Assembly: GCA_019449455.1 (NCBI GenBank)
Contig: JAGRPO010000082.1
Coordinates: 1 to 47,259 of the forward strand
From: Betaproteobacteria bacterium
GTDB lineage: Bacteria > Pseudomonadota > Gammaproteobacteria > Burkholderiales > Usitatibacteraceae
Direction of reading: 5' to 3'
Length of the DNA stretch: 47,259 nucleotides
The translations under genes were made by a program, and so were the position numbers. Within the stretch, counting starts at the first letter, position 1, and each line of letters starts with the position of its first letter. This document shows positions 30,407 through 39,116 of this stretch, piece after piece. The notes below the pieces were generated by a model. It did no database searches and was not told the origin of the DNA. It saw only the letters and a list, made by a program, of their open reading frames with translations.

Positions 30407-30497
30407 GGAGAGGTGGATGAGCGGTTTAAGTCGCACGCCTGGAAAGCGTGTTTAGGTTAATAGCCTAACGCGGGTTCGAATCCCGCCCTCTCCGCCA
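30407..30497 (+). tRNA. tRNA-Ser (anticodon GGA)
   Basis: A 91-base class II tRNA including an encoded CCA end. The acceptor GGAGAGG pairs with CCTCTCC, the anticodon stem CACGC/GCGTG encloses a loop CTGGAAA with anticodon GGA at 30441-30443, a long variable arm (TAGGTTAATAGCCTA region) follows, and the T-loop reads GGGTTCGAATCCC. It reads serine codons UCC and UCU. Confidence 0.97.
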
Positions 30498-30580
30498 GTA
30501 TTCCTTTTCATCCCAAGGCTCGCGTTGGAAGCGAAAGTCGTCCGGCCCGACCTGAGGGCGAATATCCCTCCCGGGAGCGC

Positions 30581-30715
30581 GTGGGTCCCCGCGACGCCGT
30601 GGTGATTCCCGCCGGCGTCTCGCAATGGATCCGCAACGTCTGACCCCGGGACCTCGTCTTCCACCGCGTGTGCACGCCGCGTTGCACCCCCGATTGCCAC
30701 GAGTCGCTGGACTGA
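30581..30715 (+). pseudogene. Remnant of a cupin-domain gene
   Basis: One frame reads [20 protein letters not shown], then an in-frame TGA (30641-30643), then [18 protein letters not shown] and HESLD before a final TGA at 30713-30715. This is the C-terminal pattern of a cupin protein, where a Gly codon would be expected at the internal stop. Upstream sequence in the same frame (30520 onward) no longer resembles the rest of the fold. It is therefore a decayed 3' fragment, lying just behind tRNA-Ser and 16 bases before the FKBP gene. Confidence 0.7.
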
Positions 30716-30731
30716 TATCCAAGGAGAAGCC

Positions 30732-31076
30732 ATGGCTGAGCTGAAGAAGATCGATGTGGTGGTGGGAACCGGCGCCGAAGCGCGCCCCGGGACGGTGAAG
30801 GTGCACTACACGGGATGGCTGCACGATCCCGCGCAGGCCGACGGCCACGGGAAGAAGTTCGACAGCTCCGTCGACCGCGGCTCGCCGTTCGAATTCCGGC
30901 TCGGCGCAGGGCAGGTGATCCGGGGCTGGGACGAGGGCGTGGCGGGCATGAAGGTGGGCGGCAAGCGCACGCTCGTCGTCCCGCCGGAGATGGGCTACGG
31001 CGCCCGCGGCGCCGGTGGCGTCATTCCGCCGAACGCCACGCTCGTCTTCGACGTCGAGCTGCTCGACGTCCGCTGA
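30732..31076 (+). CDS. FKBP-type peptidyl-prolyl cis-trans isomerase
   Basis: A 114-residue single-domain FKBP with the family signatures [56 protein letters not shown] and FDVELLDV. No signal peptide is present, so it is cytoplasmic. A strong AAGGAG lies 6-11 bases before the ATG. A 5-residue insert (DPAQADGHG) in the flap region is common in proteobacterial members. It catalyses proline isomerisation in folding. The gene follows the cupin remnant and shows no evident operon partner. Confidence 0.95.
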   Translation: MAELKKIDVVVGTGAEARPGTVKVHYTGWLHDPAQADGHGKKFDSSVDRGSPFEFRLGAGQVIRGWDEGVAGMKVGGKRTLVVPPEMGYGARGAGGVIPPNATLVFDVELLDVR

Positions 31077-31132
31077 TGCAATAGCGCGTTCGAGCGAGGG
31101 CCATCCTCGACAAGGCGCGCAACGCCCGAGCC

Positions 31133-31765
31133 ATGAATCCATCCGTCCGCGTTGCCGCATCGGCGCTCGTCGTCGTCGCGCTGTCGTCTGCCGCGCAGTC
31201 CCCGGACGCGAATGCCCCCGCGCCGTTGCCGCGCGTGGATCCCGCCCGCGAACTGCGCGGCCGCGCGCTCGTCGAGTCGCTGCGGCGTGGCGGGTTCGTG
31301 CTCTTCCTTCGGCACGCCGACCAGGGCGAGATGCCCCAGTCGCCCGACTGTGCCGTCCCGCAGCTCACCGCCAAGGGCGTGGAGCAGGCGAAGCGCCTGG
31401 GCGACGCCATCCGGCGGGCCGCCATCCCCGTCGGCGCGGTGCGCTCGTCGCCGTTGTGCCGAGCGCTGCAGACCGCGCGCGGACTCGCGGCCGGCGAGGT
31501 AGACCTGGCGCCCGGGCTCGCCCCGAGTGTCGAGCCCGCGGTGGTGGCCGCGCGCCTGCGCCTTTTCGCGGAACGGCCGCCGGCCGGCGCCAACACGATC
31601 CTCGTCTCCCATGTGCAGGGCGGCACGAATCGCGGGGAAGCCATCTTCATCGAGAAGGCGGGCATCGTCGTCTTCCGCCCCGATGGAAACGGCGGCGCCG
31701 AGCCCGTGGCGCGCGTCCCGCTCGAGGCCTGGGACGCTTTGCCGCTCGAGACTTCCGCCCGATAG
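31133..31765 (+). CDS. Exported histidine phosphatase superfamily protein
   Basis: A 210-residue protein with a probable signal peptide (ASALVVVALSSAAQS). The catalytic His is in VLFLRHADQGE, the downstream arginine in AVRSSPLCRALQTARGL and the second His in ILVSHVQGG, which is the layout of the phosphoglycerate mutase/histidine phosphatase fold. The second box reads SHVQGG, as in the exported branch, which often acts on unknown phosphoesters in the periplasm. The substrate is not known. It starts 57 bases after the FKBP stop. Confidence 0.8.
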   Translation: MNPSVRVAASALVVVALSSAAQSPDANAPAPLPRVDPARELRGRALVESLRRGGFVLFLRHADQGEMPQSPDCAVPQLTAKGVEQAKRLGDAIRRAAIPVGAVRSSPLCRALQTARGLAAGEVDLAPGLAPSVEPAVVAARLRLFAERPPAGANTILVSHVQGGTNRGEAIFIEKAGIVVFRPDGNGGAEPVARVPLEAWDALPLETSAR

Positions 31766-31828
31766 GCTCGCGGGCGTCGGCCGCGCGTCGTCGCTGCGGG
31801 AAAGCCGGCCCTGTCGCTGCCGGGCGAC

Positions 31829-31858
31829 ATGACACGTTCTCCCAATTCATGGGATACA
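31829..31858 (+). promoter_or_regulatory. Candidate promoter of the subtilase gene
   Basis: ATGACA (31829-31834) and GATACA (31853-31858) are 18 bases apart, within the 180-base gap before the protease ATG. The match to consensus is moderate. Nothing else recognisable lies in this gap. Confidence 0.35.
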
Positions 31859-31945
31859 CTCGCCCGCTGCGACCCGTCCGGTTCCCGTCGGGGAGGTCGC
31901 GCAAGGCGCGCGTTCAACCGAAAACCCCTCCGAGGAGACGAGTCC

Positions 31946-33556
31946 ATGAACGCAATTCCCCCCCGCAACACTCCGAATCGCCCGACCCACCTGTCGGGAA
32001 TCCGCACGCTTGCCGCGAACGTCGCCGTGCCGCTGCTGTTCGGCCTCGGCACGGCGGCCACTGCGCTGGCGGCCCCGCCCAGTGCCGACCGGTACATCAT
32101 CAAGTTCCAGCCCGGCCTGGCGGCGCAGGCGCGGGCTGCCGTCGCGGCGGCGCGCGGCAACGTGGTGCTGGAGATGCCCGATCACGACGCCGTGGCCGTG
32201 GAACTGCCCGCTGCCGCGCTGGCCGGGATCGAGCGCAATCCGAACGTCGAATACATCGAGCCCGACGTGTTGCGCTTCCCGATGGCGCTCGCCTCGCCCT
32301 CCACCGGCACTCCCTACGCACTCGGGCAACTGGTGCCGTTCGGCATTCCGATGATCCAGGCCGATCAGCTCGCCGCCGCCGATGCCGGCAGCCGCAAGGT
32401 CTGCATCATCGATTCCGGCTACGACCTGGGTCACCCGGATCTCGCCTCCAGCCTCGACGTGACCGGCGAGTTCGACAGCGGCACCGGGTGGTGGTACACG
32501 GACGAGAACCACCATGGCACGCACGTGGCGGGAACCATTTCCGCGATCAACAACGGCCTGGGCGTCGTCGGCGTGGTGTCCAACCAGAAGCTCAAGCTCC
32601 ACATCGTGAAGGTCTTCGATGCGGCCGGCTGGGCCTACTCCTCGACGTTGACCAACGCGGTCACGAAATGCGTGAACGCCGGGGCCAACGTGATCAGCAT
32701 GTCGCTCGGGGGCAGCTTCTCCAGCAGGACCGAGAAGTCGGCCTTCGACAAGTACTACGCGGCGCCCTACCAGGTCCTTTCGATCGCCGCCGCCGGCAAT
32801 GGCGGCAACAACCGGGTCTCGTACCCGGCCGGCTACGGCAGCGTGGTGTCGGTCGCGGCCGTCGACGAGAACAGGGCCTGGGCCACGTTCTCGCAATACA
32901 ACAAGGACGTCGAGATCGCCGCCCCCGGCGTCGGAGTCCTCTCCACCGTTCCGCGAGGGGCGGGCCGCGACTCGTCGCTCTCCGTTGGCGGAACGGCGTA
33001 TGCCTCGTCCCCGATGGACGGCTCGCCGGTGGGATCGGCCAACAGCGCGGCGCTCGTCGATTGCGGGCTCGGGACGGCGACCTGCGCCGGTGCCAACGGG
33101 AAGGTGTGCCTCATCCAGCGGGGCACCAACACGTTCGGTGAGAAGGTCCTCGCCTGCCAGAACGGCGGCGGTGTCGGCGCGGTGATCTACAACAACACGG
33201 CCGGCATGCTGTTCGGCACCCTCGGCACGACGGTTACCGCGATCCCCTCGGTCGGTACCTCCGATACGGACGGCGCTGCCCTCAAGCTGATGATCGGAGC
33301 CGTGACCGACCTTGCCGTCGTCGCCTCGGACCACGCGTATTTCGACGGAACGTCGATGGCCACCCCGCACGTGTCCGCCGCGGCCGCATTGGTCTGGAGC
33401 AAGAACACCGCCTGCACCGCGGCGCAAGTTCGAGCCGCGCTGACCGGCACGGCGCTCGACCTCGGCACCGCCGGACGGGACAACAAGTTCGGTTTCGGCC
33501 TGTTGCAGGCGAAGAACGCCTACGACGCGCTCAAGACCACCGCTACCTGCAACTGA
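31946..33556 (+). CDS. Secreted S8 serine protease (subtilase) with PA-domain-like insert
   Basis: A 536-residue protein. The ATG at 31946 has GAGGAGA upstream and precedes a signal peptide ending near ATALA. Residues about 46-110 form an I9-type propeptide. The catalytic triad is Asp156 (IIDSGYD), His190 (HHGTHVAG) and Ser near 471 (FDGTSMATPH). Between His and Ser a segment of about 100 residues with Cys pairs (ALVDCGLGTATC, then VCLIQRGTNTFGEKVLACQ) resembles the protease-associated domain found inserted in many subtilases. It is a secreted general protease by family. A bidirectional terminator separates it from the convergent oxidoreductase gene. Confidence 0.93.
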   Translation: MNAIPPRNTPNRPTHLSGIRTLAANVAVPLLFGLGTAATALAAPPSADRYIIKFQPGLAAQARAAVAAARGNVVLEMPDHDAVAVELPAAALAGIERNPNVEYIEPDVLRFPMALASPSTGTPYALGQLVPFGIPMIQADQLAAADAGSRKVCIIDSGYDLGHPDLASSLDVTGEFDSGTGWWYTDENHHGTHVAGTISAINNGLGVVGVVSNQKLKLHIVKVFDAAGWAYSSTLTNAVTKCVNAGANVISMSLGGSFSSRTEKSAFDKYYAAPYQVLSIAAAGNGGNNRVSYPAGYGSVVSVAAVDENRAWATFSQYNKDVEIAAPGVGVLSTVPRGAGRDSSLSVGGTAYASSPMDGSPVGSANSAALVDCGLGTATCAGANGKVCLIQRGTNTFGEKVLACQNGGGVGAVIYNNTAGMLFGTLGTTVTAIPSVGTSDTDGAALKLMIGAVTDLAVVASDHAYFDGTSMATPHVSAAAALVWSKNTACTAAQVRAALTGTALDLGTAGRDNKFGFGLLQAKNAYDALKTTATCN

Positions 33557-33582
33557 CCCGGGCTGCCCGCGCTGCGGGCACG

Positions 33583-33610
33583 AAAAGGGCCGGCGACCGC
33601 CGGCCCTTTT
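33583..33610. terminator. Bidirectional intrinsic terminator
   Basis: GGGCCGGC and GCCGGCCC pair around a GACC loop, flanked by AAAA on the left and TTTT on the right, so it can terminate transcripts from both the subtilase (plus) and the large oxidoreductase (minus), which converge here. Confidence 0.88.
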
Positions 33611-33626
33611 CCATTCGGGGCCGCGG

Positions 33627-36600
33627 TCAGGCGGCGGCGCGCGCGCCCGATCGCCTCAGGCACCGGTCGATCCACAGCGCCGTGAGCTTCTCCTGCACGG
33701 AGTTCTGCCCCAGCCGCTCGCGCAGGCCCGGGAAGTCCACGCGATCGAGCTCCTGGTCCTGGTTGAAGCAGGAGAAGACGTAGGAGGTCTTGCCCGTGAC
33801 GGGGTCCTTGTGCGGCTGAAGGCACTGCGCGCAGATCTCCTTCATCATGCATTGCATCGGCGAGTTGATGGAGCCGATGGCCACGTGCGAGGCCTTGAGG
33901 TGCGGGGCGAGCACGCTGTGACGCGCGCCGGCCACCGCGGCCATCATCGCGTCGGAGCCGATGACGATGAGCCTGTCGGCGTCTTCAAGCGCGATCGTGG
34001 CCTTGCCGAGGCGTCCGTCGGCATGCGCGCGCATGGCCTCCACGATGTTGCCGTGGAAGCCCTTGTCCTGCGGCCGCCCGGGCGCGAATCCCGGCGCCTC
34101 GTCGCAGCACCAGACGACCTCGTCGGCAGCGGCCTCGATCTGGTCCACCTTGTAGCGGTCGATCCGCTTCTTGTAGCCGGCGAAGTAGAGCACCTTCGAT
34201 CCCGCCGCGCGTAGCGCCGCCCCGATGGAAAAGAGCACCGCGTTGCCGAGCCCGCCGCCCACGAGCGCGACCGTCTCGCCGCCGGGAGTCTCGGTGGGCG
34301 TGCCGGTCGGCCCCATGAGGATCACCGGCTCGCCGGGCTGCAGGTGCGCGCACAGGTCGCTCGAGCCGCCCATCTCCAGCACGATGGTGGAGACGAGCCC
34401 CTGCTCGCGGTCGACCCAGGCGCCGGTGAGCGCGAGGCCCTCCATCGCGAGCCGCGTGCCTTCCACCTTCGGGGCGAGGGTCTCGAAATTCTGCAGGCGG
34501 AAGAACTGGCCCGGCTTGAACTGCATCGCGGCCTGCGGCGCGTGCAGCACCACCTCGACGATGTTCGGCGTGAGGCGCTCGACGCGGTGCACGCGCACGC
34601 GCAGCAGCGAATTCAGCCTCTCGAGGAACGCGGTGGCATCGGCGGCGGAGCGGGAAGGGCGGCGCTCCAGCACGCGGCTCACGACCGGATAGCCCAGTTT
34701 CGCCGACCCCATCGCCTTCACCACGTTGCCGGAAAACGAGGGATGCAGGTCGCCGAAGAAGCTCATGTAGCGATCCTCGCTGTCGCGCGAGAGCAGCACG
34801 TTCGGCGTGGCGGGCTTCGAGGAACGTTCGGGCGTGACCGGGTTGCCTTCGTCGTCCACCGCGCGGAAGTAGCGCCCGTCGAGCACGAAGTGGCCGGCGT
34901 CCTCGCGCGCGAGCACCGTGTTGGGCTGCGTGCCCGCGGCCACCAGGATGCTTCGCGCCGGCAGCGCATGTTCGCGCTCGCCCGATTCCGACGACGCGCG
35001 CACGGTCAGGGCCGATGCGTGGCCGAAGCGGTCCACCTCGACCCGCACCGGCGTGAGGCCCTCGGCGAAGCGGATGCCCTCCTCGAGCGCCTTCTCGATC
35101 TCCTCGTGGTTGAGCGTGTAGCTGGGGCTGTCGATCATGCGCTTGCGGTAGGCGATGGTGGATCCGCCCCACGACTGCAGCAGTTCGAGGATCCTCGGTT
35201 CCTCTCCCAGCATCTTCGCCCTGATCCGCTCCGCACGGATGGCCCTTGCATGGGCGAGGAACTCCCCGGCGATTTCCCTTTCCTCCTCGCGCCAGGCGGC
35301 GCGAACGCGCTCCTCGCCGAGCTCGGCGGCAAGCGTCTCGTAACGGGAGAGGAACTTCTCGACCTGCAACGGGTAGTAGGCGAGCGATTCGGTGGCCGTG
35401 TCGATGGCCGTGAGGCCGCCGCCGACCACGACGATCGGCAGGCGAAGCTGCATGTTGGCGATCGTGTCCGTGCGCGCCGCGCCCGTGAGCTGCAGCGCCA
35501 TGAGGAAGTCGGAGGCGGTGCGAACGCCGCGGGCGAGCCCGTTGGGAAGCTCCAGGACCGTGGGCTTGCCGGCGCCGGCGGCGAGCGCGATATGGTCGAA
35601 GCCCATCGCGAAGGCCTGCTCGGCCGTGATCGTCCCGCCGAAGCGCACGCCGCCGAACAACGCGAACTGGCTTCGCCGTTCGACGAGAAGGCGCGCGATC
35701 TTGAGGAAGTTCTTGTCCCAGCGCACGGTGATGCCGTACTCCGCCACGCCGCCGAAGCCCGCCATCACGCGGTCGTCGAGCGGCTCGCGAAGCGACTCGA
35801 GGTCGCGAATCGGCATGAAGGGCACGCGCTTGCCCGCCGCGTCCACGCCCGAGAGCGACGGGTCGAGCGGCTCGATCTTGAGCCCGTCGATTCCCACCAC
35901 GGCGTGCCCGTCGTTCATGAGGTGGTGGGCGGTGGTGAAGCCCGCGGGGCCCATGCCCACCATGAGGATCCGCTTGCCGGTGGCGGGGCGGGGAACGGGG
36001 CGACGAAGGCTGAGGGGGTTCCAGCGCGTGAGGAGCGAGTAGATCTCGAAGCCCCACGGCAGGCCCAGCACGTCCTTGAGCGTTCGCGTCTCGGCCTGCG
36101 GAATGTTGACCGGGTCCTGGCGCTGGTAGATGCACGACTTCATGCAGTCGTTGCAGATCCGGTGGCCGGTCGAGCAGACGATGGCGTTGTCGACGGTGAT
36201 CATGGCGAGGGCGGCGATCGCGACGCCCTCCGTCTTCAGCTTGTGGAACTCCGAGATGCGCTCCTCGAGGGGGCATCCCGGCAGCGGCACGCCGAAGTAG
36301 CTCTTCTTGAAGGCGGTCTTGCCGCTCTCGTCGGGCTTCTCCTTCAGGCCCTTGGAGCAGGAATCCTTGCCCTGCTCGTGGCAGATGATGCAGTAGTTGG
36401 CTTCGCCCAGGCCGCCGACGAGGCTCGTGCCCGGGTCGGTGAGGGCGAATCCCTCGCGGCGCCGGACATGGTGGAGGGTGTGCACCGCGTACCCGGCCGA
36501 CGTGTCGGTGTCGACGGGGACGAGGGCGAGCGGCTCGACCTTCTGCGGCGGCTTGAAGAGCACGCCGGCGCGGTTGCGGCGCCGCCCCTCGGACGTGTGC

Positions 36601-37136
36601 GCGGCCCAGGCGCAATAGCGCTCCGCGAGGGCGAGGGCTTCGCCATGGGCGGGCTCGTCGGCCTGCCATTCGAGCACCGCGCGCGAGAACGCCAGCTCCT
36701 CGAAACGCCCGCCGAGTCTCGCGGCGAGCTCGGCCTCCAGCGCCGGGCCGTCGAACGTGGCGGCCTCGTCGGCCTTGATCTTGAGCATCGCGCGCCGCTG
36801 CACGAACTTGCGCTTCACGCGGAAGATCGGCTCCGTCTCGGTATGCGCGGCCACCAGGCGGTCGACTTCGGCCTCGATCCCGAAGAGCTCCGCGATGAAG
36901 TCGTCGAGGATGGGCGACACGGCGAGGAGGAGCTCGGCCTCTTCCTTCGTCGCGAGGGACTCGGGCGCGGCGCGTGCGGCCACCAGCCGGGCTTTCAGGT
37001 CCGGGTCGGCGGCCCCCAGGGCGGCCATGAATTTCTCGTCGAGGCGCGCGAGGCCCCCGCTGTCGTATAGGTCCTCGAAACGGGTTCCGAAGGCGAGGTT
37101 CAGGGGCGCTGCGGCGGATTCGATGCGGGCGTTCAT
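33627..37136 (-). CDS. Large multidomain flavo-iron-sulfur oxidoreductase (Nfn-like fusion)
   Basis: A 1169-residue protein counted from the ATG at 37136 (a longer frame starts at 37184). N-terminal 240 residues: unassigned and probably helical. Residues about 245-355: cysteine clusters CIICHEQGKDSC and CNDCMKSC, likely iron-sulfur ligands. Residues about 390-820: GltD-like FAD and NAD(P)-binding domains with MVGMGPAGFTTA and VVVGGGLTAIDTA. Residues about 860-1130: ferredoxin-NADP reductase-like domain with VALVGGGLGNAV and a C-terminal Cys set (QCMMKEICAQC, later FSCFNQ) like the [2Fe-2S] site of PyrK or NfnA. The whole resembles NfnB and NfnA fused in one chain, and the most likely reaction is electron transfer between NAD(P)H and an iron-sulfur partner. 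The actual electron acceptor is unknown. Confidence 0.75.
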   Translation of the reverse strand: MNARIESAAAPLNLAFGTRFEDLYDSGGLARLDEKFMAALGAADPDLKARLVAARAAPESLATKEEAELLLAVSPILDDFIAELFGIEAEVDRLVAAHTETEPIFRVKRKFVQRRAMLKIKADEAATFDGPALEAELAARLGGRFEELAFSRAVLEWQADEPAHGEALALAERYCAWAAHTSEGRRRNRAGVLFKPPQKVEPLALVPVDTDTSAGYAVHTLHHVRRREGFALTDPGTSLVGGLGEANYCIICHEQGKDSCSKGLKEKPDESGKTAFKKSYFGVPLPGCPLEERISEFHKLKTEGVAIAALAMITVDNAIVCSTGHRICNDCMKSCIYQRQDPVNIPQAETRTLKDVLGLPWGFEIYSLLTRWNPLSLRRPVPRPATGKRILMVGMGPAGFTTAHHLMNDGHAVVGIDGLKIEPLDPSLSGVDAAGKRVPFMPIRDLESLREPLDDRVMAGFGGVAEYGITVRWDKNFLKIARLLVERRSQFALFGGVRFGGTITAEQAFAMGFDHIALAAGAGKPTVLELPNGLARGVRTASDFLMALQLTGAARTDTIANMQLRLPIVVVGGGLTAIDTATESLAYYPLQVEKFLSRYETLAAELGEERVRAAWREEEREIAGEFLAHARAIRAERIRAKMLGEEPRILELLQSWGGSTIAYRKRMIDSPSYTLNHEEIEKALEEGIRFAEGLTPVRVEVDRFGHASALTVRASSESGEREHALPARSILVAAGTQPNTVLAREDAGHFVLDGRYFRAVDDEGNPVTPERSSKPATPNVLLSRDSEDRYMSFFGDLHPSFSGNVVKAMGSAKLGYPVVSRVLERRPSRSAADATAFLERLNSLLRVRVHRVERLTPNIVEVVLHAPQAAMQFKPGQFFRLQNFETLAPKVEGTRLAMEGLALTGAWVDREQGLVSTIVLEMGGSSDLCAHLQPGEPVILMGPTGTPTETPGGETVALVGGGLGNAVLFSIGAALRAAGSKVLYFAGYKKRIDRYKVDQIEAAADEVVWCCDEAPGFAPGRPQDKGFHGNIVEAMRAHADGRLGKATIALEDADRLIVIGSDAMMAAVAGARHSVLAPHLKASHVAIGSINSPMQCMMKEICAQCLQPHKDPVTGKTSYVFSCFNQDQELDRVDFPGLRERLGQNSVQEKLTALWIDRCLRRSGARAAA

Positions 37137-37327
37137 GGAATTCCCATATTTGGCGCGGGGACTTTCGCGCGCCGTGAGGAGCAAAGCGCGATATTTTAGC
37201 CGACCCTGATAGTCGATGCTGCACTGCGTCAGCCGCGTGCTCCGGCGCGAATCCGCGTCCCATTGCGAACCGTATCCACTATCATTGCCACCTCGGCGGC
37301 GCGTCCGCCGCCTTGCCAGGAGCGCCC

Positions 37328-37438
37328 ATGATCGTCCCGAGCCGTTCCCGCACGAAGAGAAGCCTCATGTCCGCCCCGCTCGCCTGCGGCGGGTGCGGCG
37401 CCCGGCGCGCCTGCGCGCGCCATCATCATCACGCCTGA
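37328..37438 (+). CDS. Cys/His-rich 36-residue small ORF (possible leader peptide)
   Basis: An ATG with AGGAG 5 bases upstream opens a 36-codon frame ending LACGGCGARRACARHHHHA, with Cys at 20, 23 and 29 and four consecutive His at 32-35. It stops 21 bases before the Tat-exported transglutaminase-like gene. The pattern recalls short regulatory peptides whose translation responds to metal or amino acid supply. Whether it is translated is unknown, and its codons are GC-rich like the surroundings. The rest of the 323-base gap (37137-37459) holds a GC-rich hairpin just before the Shine-Dalgarno sequence and no other recognisable feature. Confidence 0.45.
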   Translation: MIVPSRSRTKRSLMSAPLACGGCGARRACARHHHHA

Positions 37439-37459
37439 GTCCCGAGAAAGGATCCCACC

Positions 37460-38542
37460 ATGCAACGTCGCGACTTCCTCCGCTTTGCGGGCCTTACCAC
37501 CTCGGGCCTGGTCATACCCGCAGCCGTCACGCGCGCCTTCGCGCAATCTCCCGCCGACCGCTGGCGCACCTTCGAGGTGACCACGCGCGTCGAAGTTCTC
37601 CAGCCCGCGGGCAAGACGCGGGTGTGGCTGCCGACGCCGCTCACGGTCGACACGCCGTACCAGAAGTCCCTCGGCAGCACGTTCAACGCCGAAGGAGCGG
37701 ACGGGCAGGCGCAGGCCGATCCCGCCTGGGGGCTGGGCGTGGTGTGGGCCGAGTGGGCGCCGGGCGCGAAGCCCGTCCTCACACTGGTGAGCCGCTTCGC
37801 GACGCGCGACGTGGCGGTGGATCTCGCAAGGCCCGGAAAGGTCGCGGCCGACCGCGCGGAGCTCGCGCGCTACCTCAGGGCCACCGAGCTGCTCCCGACC
37901 GACGGCATCGTGAAGTCGACCGCGATGGACATCACGAAAGGGGCGAAGGGCGACCTGGAGAAGGCGCGCGCCCTCTACGACTGGATCTGCGACAACACGT
38001 TCCGCAACCCCGACACGCGCGGCTGCGGCACGGGCGACATCAAGTACATGCTCGAGACGAAGAACCTCAGCGGCAAGTGCGCGGACCTGAACGCGCTCTA
38101 CGTGGGCCTCGCCCGCGCGGCGGGGCTGCCGGCGCGCGACGTCTACGGCATCCGCGTGGCCAAGTCGGCGCACGGCTACAAGAGCCTGGGCGCCGGCACG
38201 GAGAACATCACCAAGGCGCAGCATTGCCGCGCCGAAGTGTTCCTGAACGGCTTCGGCTGGGTTCCGGTCGATCCCGCGGACGTGCGCAAGGTCGTTCTCG
38301 AGGAGCCGCCGGGCAACCTCCCGGTGAGCGACGAGAAGGTGACGAAAGCACGGGCGCGCCTGTTCGGGTCGTGGGAGATGAACTGGCTCGCCTACAACTT
38401 CGCGCACGACGTGGCGCTGCCCGGCGCGACGAAGGGCTCTGTCCCGTTCTTCATGTACCCGCAGTGCGAGACCGCGGAAGGCCGGCTCGACAGCCTCGAC
38501 CCGGACAACTTCAAGTACCGGATCACGGCGCGCGAGATCTGA
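37460..38542 (+). CDS. Tat-exported transglutaminase-like protein
   Basis: A 360-residue protein with a twin-arginine-type signal (MQRRDFLRFAGLTTSG, cut near AFAQ). The C-terminal half is a transglutaminase/protease-like domain with the catalytic triad: Cys near 207 in SGKCADLNALYVGLARAAG, His near 255 in AQHCRAEVF and Asp near 273 in WVPVDPADV. The N-terminal 150 residues form a beta-rich domain seen in related exported proteins. Function beyond a Cys-hydrolase or transferase is not known. It leads a plus-strand run with a TlpA-like thioredoxin and egtD and may be linked functionally to thiol or selenol chemistry, but this is inference. Confidence 0.85.
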   Translation: MQRRDFLRFAGLTTSGLVIPAAVTRAFAQSPADRWRTFEVTTRVEVLQPAGKTRVWLPTPLTVDTPYQKSLGSTFNAEGADGQAQADPAWGLGVVWAEWAPGAKPVLTLVSRFATRDVAVDLARPGKVAADRAELARYLRATELLPTDGIVKSTAMDITKGAKGDLEKARALYDWICDNTFRNPDTRGCGTGDIKYMLETKNLSGKCADLNALYVGLARAAGLPARDVYGIRVAKSAHGYKSLGAGTENITKAQHCRAEVFLNGFGWVPVDPADVRKVVLEEPPGNLPVSDEKVTKARARLFGSWEMNWLAYNFAHDVALPGATKGSVPFFMYPQCETAEGRLDSLDPDNFKYRITAREI

Positions 38543-38580
38543 TCCACACGGGGGCTGCTCGCAAGCGCGGCCCCGATTCC

Positions 38581-39111
38581 ATGAACCGAATCGCACAAAC
38601 GATCGCCGCCGTGGCGTTGCTGGCTGTTGCCCTTGGCGCCGGGGCCGGCGAGCCCCTGCGGCCCTGGAACGGCGGGCCGCCGCCGCCCCTCGCCTTGAAG
38701 TCGCCGGCGGGGATTCCGATCGACCTCGCGCGGCTGCGCGGCAAGGTGGTCCTCGTGAATTTCTGGGCGACGTGGTGCGCCCCGTGCGTCGAGGAGATGC
38801 CCGCGCTCGCCCGCCTGCGCGAGCGGCTTGCGTCCCGCGGCTTCGAGGTGATCGCGGTAAACCAGGGCGAGATGCCGGCGCGCGTGAGGGCCTTCACGGA
38901 ACGGACCGGCCTGGACCTGCCGATCGTCATGGACCGCGACAAGGAAGCGTCGAAAGCGTGGAAGGTGCGGGCGCTTCCGACCACCTTCGTCGTGGACGCG
39001 GCGGGGCGGGTCCGGCTTTTCGCCGAGGGGGAGCTCGATACCGGGGAGGCGCTGGAGGCGGCAATCCTTCCGCTGCTGCCGCGCGAGCGCCCGACTTCGG
39101 CCGCGCGCTGA
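38581..39111 (+). CDS. TlpA-family thioredoxin-like protein
   Basis: A 176-residue protein with a signal peptide (MNRIAQTIAAVALLAVALGAG) and a thioredoxin fold with the active site WCAPC (Cys66 and Cys69) and the cis-Pro loop ALPTTFVVD. This is the TlpA/ResA type, usually a periplasmic disulfide reductase. It starts 38 bases after the transglutaminase stop and ends 5 bases before egtD, so it is co-transcribed with them. Confidence 0.93.
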   Translation: MNRIAQTIAAVALLAVALGAGAGEPLRPWNGGPPPPLALKSPAGIPIDLARLRGKVVLVNFWATWCAPCVEEMPALARLRERLASRGFEVIAVNQGEMPARVRAFTERTGLDLPIVMDRDKEASKAWKVRALPTTFVVDAAGRVRLFAEGELDTGEALEAAILPLLPRERPTSAAR

Positions 39112-39116
39112 CCGCC

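Noticed and set aside
30641-30643. The in-frame TGA of the cupin remnant as a selenocysteine or readthrough site
   Set aside because: A Gly would be expected there, no SECIS-like hairpin is apparent, and the upstream half of the fold is also missing, so decay is simpler.
34344-37070. A plus-strand open frame of about 900 codons
   Set aside because: It lies opposite the large oxidoreductase and has the biased composition of a GC-driven shadow frame.
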